Source of the DNA: Brachypodius melanocephalos
Lineage: Eukaryota; Chordata; Aves; Passeriformes; Pycnonotidae
NCBI GenBank assembly: GCA_013398615.1
Contig: VZSR01000520.1
Coordinates: 17,942,640-18,006,639 of the forward strand
Length of the DNA stretch: 64,000 nucleotides
Direction: 5' to 3'
The notes beneath the pieces are model-generated. The model searched no databases and was not told where the DNA came from. It saw nothing but the letters and a program-made list of their open reading frames with translations. This document shows, piece after piece, positions 1 to 12,273 of the stretch. Position numbers and translations under genes: made by a program. Positions within the stretch are counted from its first letter, which is position 1. Each line of letters begins with the position of its first letter.

Positions 1-2320
1 CAGGAATTTATAAAATACTTCAGCATTTTCTGTATTCAAGACAGCCTGGAAGAGCAAGGTAACTTGGTGAGGTGGTCTCATCTGTCATTTCTAGAGACAT
101 GAAGTCTCTGAAGCCACCAACTCTATGAAACACAAGACGGAAGACAGCAGGAAAACAAAAAGTGACAATTCCTATTTTCATGTGGAAAGTTAGTTACACT
201 CTTTCATCTAGAGTGTCTGGGCATTTGATGCCCTTGCCAGGAGAGCAGAGGAATGTTTTTGATACATTCAGCAGTCCTTGATCAGAGTTTGATAGACACT
301 TTAGCCATCTCACATTTTACATTCTTTTTGTGAAGTTTTTTTTTCGGTTGAGAGTCTGTGATTGCAGTGAGTATCCATCATCCATGGAAGATGAGTGAAA
401 CAGATGAAAAGCCCTTTCAGTGAGTACTCCTAGGGAGTTTCTATAAAGAAACTTGAGATAGCAGAAGTTACAGCATGGAGAACAGTCATGTGCTCCAAGC
501 AAAAACAATCTCAAGCCTATCAGAGCAGAAACAACCCAAAAGTCAAAACTGATATTCACAACTACTAATGGCTTCACAGGTGGGAAAAAACCCCAAAAAC
601 CCAACAGAAAAGGCATTCTTATGAAAGACTCACATTTCAGCGGTGTGAGGCTGTGCCTGGACTACTCAGGCTTGCACAGCCATGCTTGGCACCAAAGGCC
701 CAGAGTCAGAACCCAATGCAATACAGACTGCACTTTCCAGAAAAAGGGGCAAAATCAGTTTTAGAGGAAACAAAGCTTAGATCAACAAAGGACTCCTGAG
801 AAGAAAAAAATTACATAATACAACAGAAAATGAAATTACAGTCAACTAGCAGCAATATAATATGATACAATATAATATAAATAATCAACTGTTGACAGGA
901 ACTACTAGAATGAAGCACAAGAGTACATTATCAGTACTGCAGAGGTTGCAAATCTCTCGCTTGTAGCACAAATGCATACACGTGGACAAAAAATTAAAAG
1001 AAAGTAATTTTTTGTTGTATATAAAGTTTCTGGCAATTTGTCACATAATCCCACACACAAAACTTTCTCTCCAGCATGGAAACAACAACATTTCTAACAA
1101 TATTTAAGGATTAATACAGCAAGGTAAAACTCAGAGTTTTCTGTCATACAAACAATGACACATGTAGCTTGAAAAAGAACACTAGTCAGTGATTGACTCT
1201 GCTAATTCAGGATTTGGAAATTAACTCAGGAAGAAATCTGTGTGTACATCAGGTGAACTTTGATTACAGGGAAATATGATGAGACAAAGTTGTTTTAGCT
1301 TAACACATCCCACTTCTCAATAGTCCTAGTTGGATTCATGCCCATAAGAAAATCTCCTTCATAAAAACCCAAGAACCAAGTAGGAAAACCAAATCTGAAA
1401 GTTTATCAGGGATTTCATACATTAAGTTGGCATCTCAGTGTCAATTTTTTGTTACTGGTCAGGACATTTGCAAAAGGTTTTAGAAACCTTCCTTGCCCGG
1501 ATGCAGGAGTACAACGGAACTGTCTACTGGATAGTCAGACCCGGAGTGCATGTTAAGAGAGTTAAAAGACAAGCCCTCAGTTTTAGCTAACACACATAAC
1601 TGGCAACCTAATGGAATGACATAACCATCACATATGCCCTTTAAATCGTTTAAAACTTGTATCTGTAAGCGTTAGAGTCTACGGAGATGCTACTTGTTAA
1701 TACTCACTAGACATTCAATGGATAATACCCTTTTATGTCATGCTTAGTAAGAGCCTCCTGTGCTGTGAGTTAGTAATTATGATTTGAGATGCAGAAGACA
1801 GAAAACACGGGCAGAAATACTGAGAACCAGAATTCCTGGTCATTCCTGCAAGGTAAATAGCAAAGTTTCTTGGTGCTTTAGGATTAGTGGGAGAACACAC
1901 TTCAAAGAGCTTGAGCCTCTTCAAAAATATGAGTGGGCAAACCTTTTCATTTGTGCTGGATCCAAATAGATAAAGGAGCAATAACCTCAGTATTATCAAA
2001 TTCTGATGCCTTTCATCATAAACTTAGGGGAAACTTTTTGTGAAGATCCTTGGCCAGTGCTGATACACTTGGCAGGTGAATATCCATACAGTGATGAAGT
2101 GGAATTAAACTCCTATGCAAAACTGGGATGACAGCACAGCTTCTTGCTCATGTAAAGCAAGGTTGATTCTGCAGAAGACACAAGAGATATCTAAATACTG
2201 CCCCACCCTCCAATACGGAGACACAAACCCAGTTTTGTGATGTCTAAATATTTTCAGCCACAACCCTGTTCTTGTGGACTATCCACCACAGTAGTTATGA
2301 CTACCTTTCTTTTGTGTTGG

Positions 2321-2343
2321 TTTTTTTTTTTTTCTTTTTTTTT
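2321..2343. repeat. T-rich homopolymer tract
   Basis: A run of 23 bases is all T except for a single C. It is low-complexity intron sequence with no associated element that I can recognise. Confidence 0.9.
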
Positions 2344-5300
2344 AATATGGGACTACAAACTGGTACTTGCTGACAAATTGCTACTTATTTTTGCCACATG
2401 TTGATAAATATGAAAATGCTTTGAATGATCAAGGCAGCATCACTTGGCTGCACACAAAGTTTGCATGAGTTTCATCAGCTACTCTTACCAGCAAAAAGAA
2501 CAGATTCTGGGATACAGCATTATGTAGGTGTATGACACCACAAAGTCAGGGAACCAAATAATTTCCGAGAAAGTCTTGGAATAGACTGATTTAAATTGTA
2601 ATCATATCAAAGCTGCGTGGTTTTGATGGCAGGGAGTACAGCTTTGCTCTGAAATACATCTCACTGGCACTGAAATCAAATTCCTTTGTTCCCTAGATGT
2701 TCCTAAAAATGACTGTGTGGAAAAGTCAAAATCTTTTGAATTCCTAAATCATCTAGGGCAACTGCCCTCTTAAGAAGACACAATGCCCACCATTTCCTTT
2801 CCAGCTATTTCACTCTCCCTCACAGTTTTTACCATTTTCTACTCTTGGATCATTATCACTGGAGTCTACTTTCTCAAAGACTGAAGACAATCCGAGAAGA
2901 ATGCGCTTCAGATGCGCATAAAATTTTTCATATATTAAACTATTAAGTCAACACATACTCCTAAAGAAAAAAGGAGAGCTATCCTACCACTATTCAGGGG
3001 GAAATGTCTGTAGCCCTAAATGCAACCTTTAATACTTTATGCATTTTCATTTAAAGAGTATCTATAGAAAAATTATGAGTCTTCCTTGAGGAGCACAAAG
3101 TGTGTCTCTGTGTGAAAGGGTGGTTAATGGAATTTAAAAACCCTCTCATCTTGCTCCAGAACTGCTTTATATCTAAATTTACAATTTACAACCAGCACTA
3201 AGAAAATATTTCTAACAAGATTTCTTAAAACTAGCTACCACAGGAGGCAACCACTTTATTCTCTACACTGGAATATCTGTCTCATGCCACATATATAGGA
3301 ATGAAATGTTCTGGCAATGTCTTTCTTGTGCATATCACTTTCACAAATTAAGGACCTGCTACAAAATCGATTTTTGGTCTTGAGATGAGATGCATGCATG
3401 TGTCTACATGAAAAGTATATATGAAAGCACATAAAAAAACCCAACATGAAACAATTAAATTTCTTTCTGCTGTTGACTTGCAAATCCTAGCAAACCAACT
3501 ATTTTTTTTTAGAAATCTGTTAATGAGTGGTTTTCTCATTCACTGTCTCCTTCTATAAGAACCATCCTTCAACACACCATGTATTTCCTTTGTAATGGCA
3601 GAACGTAAAAATTAAAAAGACCATCTCTCATGGTACTATAAACCGTAAGATGATACTGTTGACATAAATCTATAAGCACATCATGTAAACTTTCCCTAAT
3701 CTGTAATAGTCATAAATTTCTCTTTATTCTTCAGACAATCTCCATGTAATCCATCAAACCAGTGTTGCCTGGTACACTCGCCAGGCCCTATGCACACAAA
3801 ATAATTTGGCTTGAAGGCCTCTCCTTTAGGCATGTACCATTACAGTGGGTAAGGAACATGGCTGAAATCTGACAATGCTTTTTTTGCTAATTTGAAAAGC
3901 TTCTTGCTTACAGGATGAATATTCTGATGAGAACAGAATTCTAGAGAAAGTTGAAACAATGACACTTTCTCAGAAATGTTCTGCAGTTTCTATATTTACT
4001 GTCTTTATCAGCTCTGGAAGTATTTTAAAACCAGCAGGTACTGAAAATGAAGTGACATTGCTTTAACAGGTGTAGAGGAACAACAGGAATGCAAATGGTA
4101 CTGCATCCATTTATGCATTCTCTGAAAGCTTTTTTAATGAAGTAGAAGATCAGGTGATGGAAGACATATCTATCTTCTAGAATAGTTTTTGGGGGAAACA
4201 CGTGATGGTATCCACGTAAGGCCACCTGTCGAGTGTTCTCACTTTGGGAACCTAAGCACCTCTAACAAAAATCTAGGGAAGACAGGTTTCATGACACTTT
4301 ATTTCAGACTGATACAGATGGTGTGGAACCGTCATAGTGATTGGTTCCACACAATTCTTCCTAACCTTGGTATGGAAGGATATGTATAAGACTAGTTAGG
4401 GTACAGGTTATCACTTCTGCCGTAAGTACCCCTCATTCAGTGGTGGGTGGCCTACAGTGGTGTTCTACCTAAGATGTAATTACATGAATTAACCAAATCA
4501 ATACATTGGTTTTCCTCATAAGTTATTTTTAACAGCAAAAGAGGTTCATCTACCACCTTTTCTAGAATACATGCAAATGCTAAGAGACTTATTAATTTGT
4601 CATAGTAATTAATGCTCTCTGTCTGATAAAGTATCTTCTTTGCCATTTAAGAAAGCAGTTTACTCTTTAAGGACTATCAGAAAACACAAAAATACAACTT
4701 GGATAAATGTAATTCCACAATCCATTAAGTTAAATCAGATTTTAAAAGTGAAGCTGTTATTTTTGCATATTTCATCAAATCAACTCCCTTAATATTTCAT
4801 GTTTAAATAGAGGAGAGATAGTTGTGAGGCAAAATAACTGAATTAAGGTGCATGGAAGAAGATTCTATTCTCTCTAGAAGCAATATTCCAGTAAGCTGAT
4901 CTCTCTTCTATTTCCTCCTCTCTTATTTTTCTGCTCAAATCAGTTAGGAGAACCTTTCAGATGCTGAAACTACTCCCTGTATTTACTGCAAAGACACTCT
5001 GCCTCGCTGTTTACTGGCCGCTATTCAGAACACATATGCACAAAATAATACTTCTTGATATCCAATATATATTTGTATGTCTTGACATCTTCCAGTAGTG
5101 TCTTGTTTAATATAAGTAACATGGATTGAAGCTTGAGAAATCCAATCATTTAAGGTGTGAGAAGTAGCCTGACTGCCAATACAACCTCAAAACCCCATTA
5201 CCTGAAAAAGACATGAGAGCTACCAGAAACAAGTAAAGGAAGGGATTTTTCCCCAACCCTTTAAAAATCTCTGGCTTTGAACAATGAAATCCTTCCTCCA

Positions 5301-6329
5301 CACTTACATCCTGGCACAAGTGAGACTAATGAGTAAGCCATCCTCTGATGCTTCCTAGGATCTCAAGCACTTCAACACCACCTAAATAAGAAAAAGCTGA
5401 AAATTCCAAACAGTTCTCCTAAGCAGGTGACAGATTCCTGTGACTACTAATCTTAAAGTTCTTAAAAGTAAATTTATTTCTTATCTCTCAACATTCCATT
5501 TTTCTTTGTTCACTGAACTCAGTTTAGCATGATGAAGTTCGAAAAAATATCAGCTTTCTTTATCTCCAACATTAACAAAATATCCGTGGTATTGGTTTTC
5601 TTATATTAAAGGAAAAAGATTGTGGTTTAGCATTTTCATAACTTTTCAAAATAGTTTTGGAGCAGTTCTCTGAGCATCATGAAAATACCACTATTAAATT
5701 TTGAAAGCCTCTTTCTATTCTTTCTTTCTTTTATTCCAAGATCCAAGTCTGAATACTGGATCTATCCAGTAATAAACCATGGTCCCCTTGATAAAATTCA
5801 GGATAGAGGAGTCCATGAATCTTAGATGACAAAAATAAATTCTGATCATGATGGTATGGTAACTTTGATGCAGATACAGCCAGTCACTGTGTAGTGACTT
5901 GATTGCAGTGGGTTTGATAGTAATTGAAGAGGAATAAATTCTCACCATTTGCACACTGTGAAGCCATGTCTACATCAGATATTATACAGTCATTTCCCTT
6001 CAAGATTTTAGAACTATTCTTAATTCTCTTTGCACAGCTGAAAATGAGTATGTGAAACAGCACAGCAGGTTAAGCAATCACAATGAGCAAGCAATATGTC
6101 AGACTGACTTACTAACAATCAAATACAGAATCAGCTACACAAACTGTGCTATCAGATCCAGGCCAAAATCCCCCCCAGAACCCATCTTTCACTCCACTGA
6201 AAAAACAAACTGACACAAATTGCTGAAGTATGTTTCAGGAGTGGTCCTGGCTAAAGTGAGTTTTGTTACAACGCACATTTCTTTGAAGGCAGACTTCAGT
6301 ATTTATTGTTATCACTACTCAAAATCAAA

Positions 6330-6367
6330 GAGCTTATAACGATTTTTTGAGCTTATAGTGATTTTTT
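6330..6367. repeat. 19-bp tandem duplication, two copies
   Basis: Two adjacent 19-bp units, 6330-6348 and 6349-6367, both begin GAGCTTATA and end GATTTTTT. They differ at two adjacent bases (AC versus GT), giving 17/19 identity. This looks like a small local slippage duplication. It lies about 420 bp from exon 3, on the donor side, inside intron 3. Confidence 0.9.
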
Positions 6368-6783
6368 GATTTCATATTATCCCCTTCTTAAGACAGATAA
6401 CATTGAAAGACATGGATGTGCTTTTGGTCTCAAATGCAGAAGGACACTATATATATATTTTGTTATGAAAATATAACTCAGAGTTCATCATAGTCCTCCA
6501 CCTGTCTACAAGTAGCAAAACAGAAATAGGTTGAATTACACAGGTTTCTGGCATCAAACAAATCCTGCTGAAGTCAGCTTAAGCTGAAGGTAAACTGTAT
6601 TTGTAAAAATAACTAAAATTCTATTTTAGATGCAAAAATATGGATCTAATAATTTTACTTTAGGCACTTTCCTCTCTCCCCTATAATACACTTCAAAGCA
6701 AGAAATAATGTGTCATTTTAATGTAACATTTCTGCAATTTTCCAAACAACGAAATTCAGTGGTGAAAAGCAGTAATACTGTAC

Positions 6784-6841
6784 CTTGATTTCTTCTATTT
6801 CGTCTGGCACTATCTTGTATGCAGATATAGTCCCACCCAAC
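6784..6841 (-). CDS. GPHN: Gephyrin exon 3 (internal coding exon, G domain)
   Basis: This is a 58-bp internal exon read on the minus strand. The acceptor is CTGATTTCAG, with AG at 6842-6843, and the donor is GTACAG at 6778-6783. A plausible branch site TTCTGAT lies about 33 bases upstream of the acceptor. The exon opens with G, which completes a leucine codon begun in exon 2 (TT|G). It then reads LGGTISAYKIVPDEIEEIK and ends on a codon boundary (AAG). This matches, as far as I recall the protein, vertebrate gephyrin residues 48-67 without a change. The segment belongs to the N-terminal MogA-like G domain (MoCF_biosynth fold), which adenylylates molybdopterin in molybdenum cofactor synthesis and trimerises in the synaptic scaffold under glycine and GABA-A receptors. 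The length is not a multiple of three, so skipping it would shift the frame. The next exon is outside the window. Confidence 0.97.
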
Positions 6842-7772
6842 CTGAAATCAGGAGAAGAAAAATGTTCTCAAAATCAGAAAATATACTATGTTAATAGTGT
6901 CACGACTCATTCCAAAACACAGCATTCCTTCTACCAATTTAGAGATAAAACTTAGAATAAGTCCCAAATCAAAAGCAAAACATCCTTTTCTTTATCCAAC
7001 AAAAAAGCCTTGCATGATTAACATAAATACTAGAAACAAGGTGTCCATCACCTTAACAACTGAGTTAGTCAAGCAGAATTACCACCATCAGGGTGGTATT
7101 TTTTATATTAATGGCAATCAATCTTCATAATCTATGATTTCTTGTTGATTGTCTAAGTTATATGGATGAGTTTAAACATTTGATGTGCTTCACGCTGAGT
7201 ATTTCACTATGCGGATACAGAGTCTGAAATGCATCCAAATACAATTCCAGAAATTGAAATTTTTAAATTAAATGTGCATGTACAGATATCACAAATTGCA
7301 TAGACTCTATGGCCTCCATGTTTGAAAAATCTCTGCAGGTAATGATTGTTAATAAAGAGTGGGTGATGGACAATAGCTGGCATTGACACAGAAAAAATAA
7401 AGGGTTTTGTTCTACATGGAACCCACTGAAATTACTTTTTCAAATCCTGCAAAAAATCCTGGTAAAGAATAGTTCACATACTGAAGATGCATGAATAGCA
7501 TGTACTATAAATGGTGGTTAATATTACATTTTCCCCAGAGACATGCAGACATGGCTTGTTTTATTTCATGAAGCAGTCTCATTGATAGTGACAATTCAGA
7601 CCTAAAAATATAAGTGCACTAATGACCTCCTGCTGGCTCTACACAACAATACTATTCATTTTCTGGATCCTAAAGTCACATAAGAAACTATTTTTTGTAA
7701 ACCAGTAGACACATATCAAATCTGTATTTGAATTATCTCTCTATTATTGGATTTTTTCTTTCCAATTGTCAG

Positions 7773-7818
7773 CAAGATGTACTTTCTTGTATATACAAGA
7801 TGTATTTTCTTGTATCTT
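7773..7818. repeat. 23-bp tandem duplication, two copies
   Basis: Units 7773-7795 and 7796-7818 both begin CAAGATGTA and share TTTCTTGTAT. They differ at three positions, giving 20/23 identity. Each unit is also weakly self-complementary (CAAGA...TCTTG), so the block could fold. No element family is recognised. Confidence 0.9.
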
Positions 7819-10800
7819 GAAATTATTATAAATATTGTTTAGTCAAGTGAAAAAGAAAAGAAGCGAATAATGCAGAATATACATTAAGATTTTTCACTTA
7901 AGTCCTGCCTTTTCATATCCCTCTCGTAAATGAACTGTTTCAAAGTTTTACACGGAGGATGAAGTCTGCACAGGAAAAGCCTGAAGTCCATCCAGGTAAC
8001 ATCAGCTATGACTTCCAAGACAGCAGCAGGGTTCAGATGTTACAACATCCCAATTCATCACGGACAAAGAGAGCAGCAATTGCAGTCTCCCATTTCTTCT
8101 GCAACTTCCATTGCTGCCATTCATTAAGTGAGCTTAAAGTTGGAGAGAATTGAAACTTTTTTTTGCCAGTGCAAGTACAAACATGAGGTTTTATTTTTCA
8201 TGACTTTTGTTCAACTGGTGTTTCTAGGGATAGCCACAAAAAATTGGCTTTAGCTTCACCACGAAGGATTGCTTCATCAAAGTGTGACAAGCAATGGCTC
8301 AGGTGGTATGTTAACATTGCACCTGACCAGTCCCATGGCTACTGGAATGAGGTCCATAGAAAAGAAACTTTCACATACTTCTTTGAGATCTATTCCTGCC
8401 TGCACTTTGGAGTACCCCAAAAATCATTGACTTTCTACCCTCTAGCAGAAGGAGAATACAGAACCTCTGCTGCCAGCACTTCAGCAACTTGGAATTCCAG
8501 CTGGCAGATTTCTTTATTGGCCACCCTTGGCACAACTATTAAGCATTTTCTTGGAATATCAGAAAAAAAAATTGACTTAGTAAACTCATCTGACTTGCTT
8601 ACACCATTAATTAGCATCACTATGCAAATAGTTCTGCAAAGTTTTGCATTAAGAGTTTAACAGGCTCTGAATCTACCAAGTTGCAGCTCAAATGGTACCA
8701 TTCTTAAAGAGTAAAATGTCAGCTACCACAACTCCACATTTTTGAAAGAGAAAGAACATATTAAAAATTATGTTATTGTTTAAATAAACAATCTCTCACT
8801 GATAGCTCCAGCTCACATATCTCTTAATCCATTCAAAATCCTACACTGACATCTTTATCTTAAAAATCCAGTCTACAAACATGAACAATAACAAATTTGA
8901 AGTTGAAAGAGGATCAGAGAACATTAACACACAACTTTATCAATTCCTCAGGTTTTAAATGAAGTTTTTCTTCATTTCAGAACATTAGATTTCAGTCAAT
9001 CTTATAACTTCTGAAACAGATCCACCACAGCAGATTAGAGTACCAGATTTAACCAGCAAAGGACATAAAAAAGACATTTAACTTTGTAGATAAAGTTTGG
9101 TTGTGAGTTTCAGAGAAATTTAAAGGCATCACACACACTGGGAGGATGCAGCTAACACAGCCACATCACCATTACAAACCTCCAACAGTAGGTTAAGTCT
9201 GAAGTGTAAGGGACTGGACAATATCACACAAACGAGTAACAGAGAAAAACAAAAACGATTGCTAAAAAAACCAGCAAAATCAAGGCAAATTGAAAATCAA
9301 TGCAAAAATGGGTCTGTCCAACTTGAAGAAAACTTTGTATTTCAAGTGTTTCTCTAGATAACATTTAAGTATAGCCATCCAGTGTGGCCTGTCTGGAAAC
9401 TGGCTTGCCACTGTGCAACTCCTTGATTTGATTACTGACATCTGAAAGAACAGGGACCAGGCAATTATACACAGGTATTTCAGCTATAGGATGATAGACT
9501 ACGACAGAGGGCTTGCATATGGCACATTTTTTTCACTTTGTTGTGAAAAATCTCTCTCTGCAGCTTGTTTTTTTAGAATATTTTACAGTACCATTCTTAA
9601 CCACAATGTTTCAAAAAGCAACTGTGATCAGAAGAGCAAAGGATCAGCAAGTCTGAGCATACATTAACTACAACAGGCTTTGTATGTTAATTCAGATCAC
9701 TTGGGACCCCAATTTCGTGAGGAGCCACTGTTCATCTTTCACACATTTTACTTTTTTTACCGATTTTATTATAATGCTCTCCATTTGAATGACTCAACAT
9801 CCAGCACCCTCCAAGAGAAATGGCATTTTCTCTCTGATAATACACATCCAACCAAGAGCAAAGCTAAATACACAGCCAGCTACTTCCAGTACACTGAAAA
9901 GACAATCCCAAACTTCATCCAGAGAAACCTAACGTGCAAAGTCTTTCTCCCCCAAAATGCAGTATTTTCACACTATACCAAGACAAACTATTTAATAGTG
10001 AAATTATTTTAAATATTAGTTACCTTTAACATTTCACTTGCATATGCAAGAGATAATCTCAAACATACCAGAATTTATATTCAAACTTTGACAGATGTTA
10101 GTCTTATCAGCTCTGTATCACACCTTGAATGTAATACAGAGAGTTCCATTCTCTAATCTCTTAGCAAAGAGAAATGAAATTATACCTAGATATAGAAATA
10201 AGAGCTGACACAACAATAATGAAAAACCACATCTTACACTGGGCTAAATGGGTGAAGGCCTTTGAGGCAAGGTTTAGAAAAGGTAAGACAGAAATTCTAT
10301 AAAAATAACCAGGAAATAATAAACATAATTATTTTAACAAAGGTTTTAAAACTAATAGAAACACAGAGTCTTTTTAATCTTTTCAGACTGGGTTCGTGAA
10401 AGTTCACAAAAAGGATTCAGGAGAACAACAAGGTTTCTATAGCAACCTAAGAAATTAGTAAAATACAGGAAATAAACTGAACTAAGGCCAACACAGTTGT
10501 ATTGGAACAGATGGATGCTTTACTATTTCACAAATTAAAGCAGAACATCCAAGTTAAGGAAAGTTGAAAACCAGGAAGAACTGCGCTCAAATGGAGGCAA
10601 GAAACAATGAATCACAGCTCAAATGAAAAGTAAACTCATGACAAAATTAAAAGAGAAATAAATTACAACTGCTACATTATTTTAAGAAGCTGACCTGTTT
10701 GCTATTTGTCATACTTCCCATATAGTGGAAGTTGGACTTCTGGCTGATTTTCCCCTCTGCCCCTCTACATATCCATGTTTGGACAGATTCACTGGAGTGT

Positions 10801-11536
10801 TATTGCTGAGCTCCATTTTGTGCAGGACACTTGCACGCTTGGACTGAATCCATACGGGTCAGCTTTTATAATGTGAATTCTGACCAAAGGTATGAACACA
10901 ACCTCTATATACAGTTGCACATTAAAGGACTGCCATAAGAAGCTGAGCTATTGATTCATCCGTTAACTTAATAAATGAGTCATACGAAATGCAACAAAGT
11001 AAATTTTCTAAAAATAGCTCGTAGCCAGCTTGGCTGCTGTCATCTGCTGAATTTCTCCAACGCCACTTTAATTAACATTAATCTTTCTTCAGATAGATCA
11101 CTGTCTAAACAATATCAAGCTGTCACTAAGCCTCCCAATGAAATTTTCCTTCATCTTCTAATGAAAGCAAAACTCAAAACCCTTCACTTGGCATTTTTTT
11201 CCCAGATCCATCTCACAAATACATTTGTTACCTGCCATCAGGATATTCTGTCTTTTGACTGATTTATAAACTAAGCAGATTTTTCAAGAGAAACTGTTCT
11301 TGGGAGCAGATCAAATGACTGGGAGCCAGACTGGCTATTTCTAATTCTACGGGCATGCATCACGGGCTATTGAATGAATACTTGCTACAATACTTCTGCC
11401 AGAGCAAACTGACCAAGTCAGCGTTCTTAGCCTACTCCTCTGGACTACCTTGATGTTGACCCCCATAAAACCAACAAATCAACTGAATTTGGATCCTCAC
11501 ATCCTCACAAAGTATTCCAATGAAGGAGGTAGTAGG

Positions 11537-11556
11537 ATTTGAAAGCATTTGAAAGC
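11537..11556. repeat. 10-bp perfect tandem duplication
   Basis: ATTTGAAAGC occurs twice in a row, at 11537-11546 and 11547-11556, with no mismatch. It is a minor slippage repeat. Confidence 0.9.
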
Positions 11557-11880
11557 TTTTTTTCTCCACTACCTGTAAGATACATTAAAAGCAGACAGAG
11601 AGCTCCTTTAATTGATAACTGGTTTCTACTGACCTTTGAGAAATTGTTAGAGCACCCTGAGGGAGGTAGTAAGAAGGCTGCTATTCTGGGCATCCTTCCT
11701 ACACAACAGAACACTGGCAGCTACAGCAAGCTGGGCTGCAGCTCCTATCCCTGGCTGGTCGCCAGCAATGAACCGTGCAAAACAGCTTCCACAGAGGATC
11801 CTGATGACAGCTTTACTTACTCAAAGGTATAAAATTATGTGACGAAGATCCATCCCAGGTTTATTGTTTCTTTTGGGGTA

Positions 11881-11902
11881 TTATTATTACTACTACTATT
11901 AT
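11881..11902. repeat. Imperfect TTA/CTA trinucleotide tract
   Basis: A short interrupted run of TTA and CTA triplets, continuing a few bases on each side. It is low-complexity intron sequence. Confidence 0.8.
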
Positions 11903-12255
11903 TGTTTTAATGGATTCAATAATTAGATCCTTGAAAACTTACTTCCCTCCTCCCCCCAGTCTTAGGCTAACCTCAACATGTACAGAAAAACATCACAGAA
12001 ATCAAATTATTGCAGACACACCCTCTATCAGTTCATGTCTCTTATGAACAACAGCTGTGAGATTAAGACGTCAAATTTACAGGATTCTCCCTGTCTCACC
12101 ATGTCCCAAAGATTCTTTGCACACATGAAAAAAAGAAGGGGAGGGAATTTCCCCAAGAAAAGCAAAAAACTACATGAAAACATTATTTTTAAGGAGGAAA
12201 GCTATGTTGTTTTTCTCTTTCACCATTCAAAGTCGGTTTGTTGGGTTTTTTTACC

Positions 12256-12273
12256 TTTTTTTTTTTTTTTTTT
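12256..12273. repeat. Poly-T run, 18 bases
   Basis: An uninterrupted run of 18 T on the plus strand, preceded by another seven-T run at about 12246-12252. A frame that reads through it ends in a phenylalanine string and is not a credible protein. Confidence 0.9.

Larger units (their letters stand above)
1..6783 (-). other. GPHN: GPHN intron 3, partial (donor-side end)
   Basis: On the minus strand this follows the exon 3 donor, which reads AAG|GTACAG across 6784/6783, so it is the beginning of the next gephyrin intron. I looked on the minus strand for the next gephyrin exon, which should begin with codons for ETLIDWCDEK, and did not see it. It should lie before base 1. The stretch is AT-rich and has no recognisable gene or CR1 copy. 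It contains a T-rich run at 2321-2343, a 19-bp tandem duplication at 6330-6367 and a short (AT)n run near 6451-6460. The small open frames here have no recognisable protein similarity and look like chance. Confidence 0.85.

Noticed and set aside
8244..8660. 138-codon open frame on the plus strand, with an overlapping minus-strand frame (8435-8620)
   Set aside because: No recognisable domain and no splice or promoter context. A frame of this length is expected about once by chance in a window of this size and composition.
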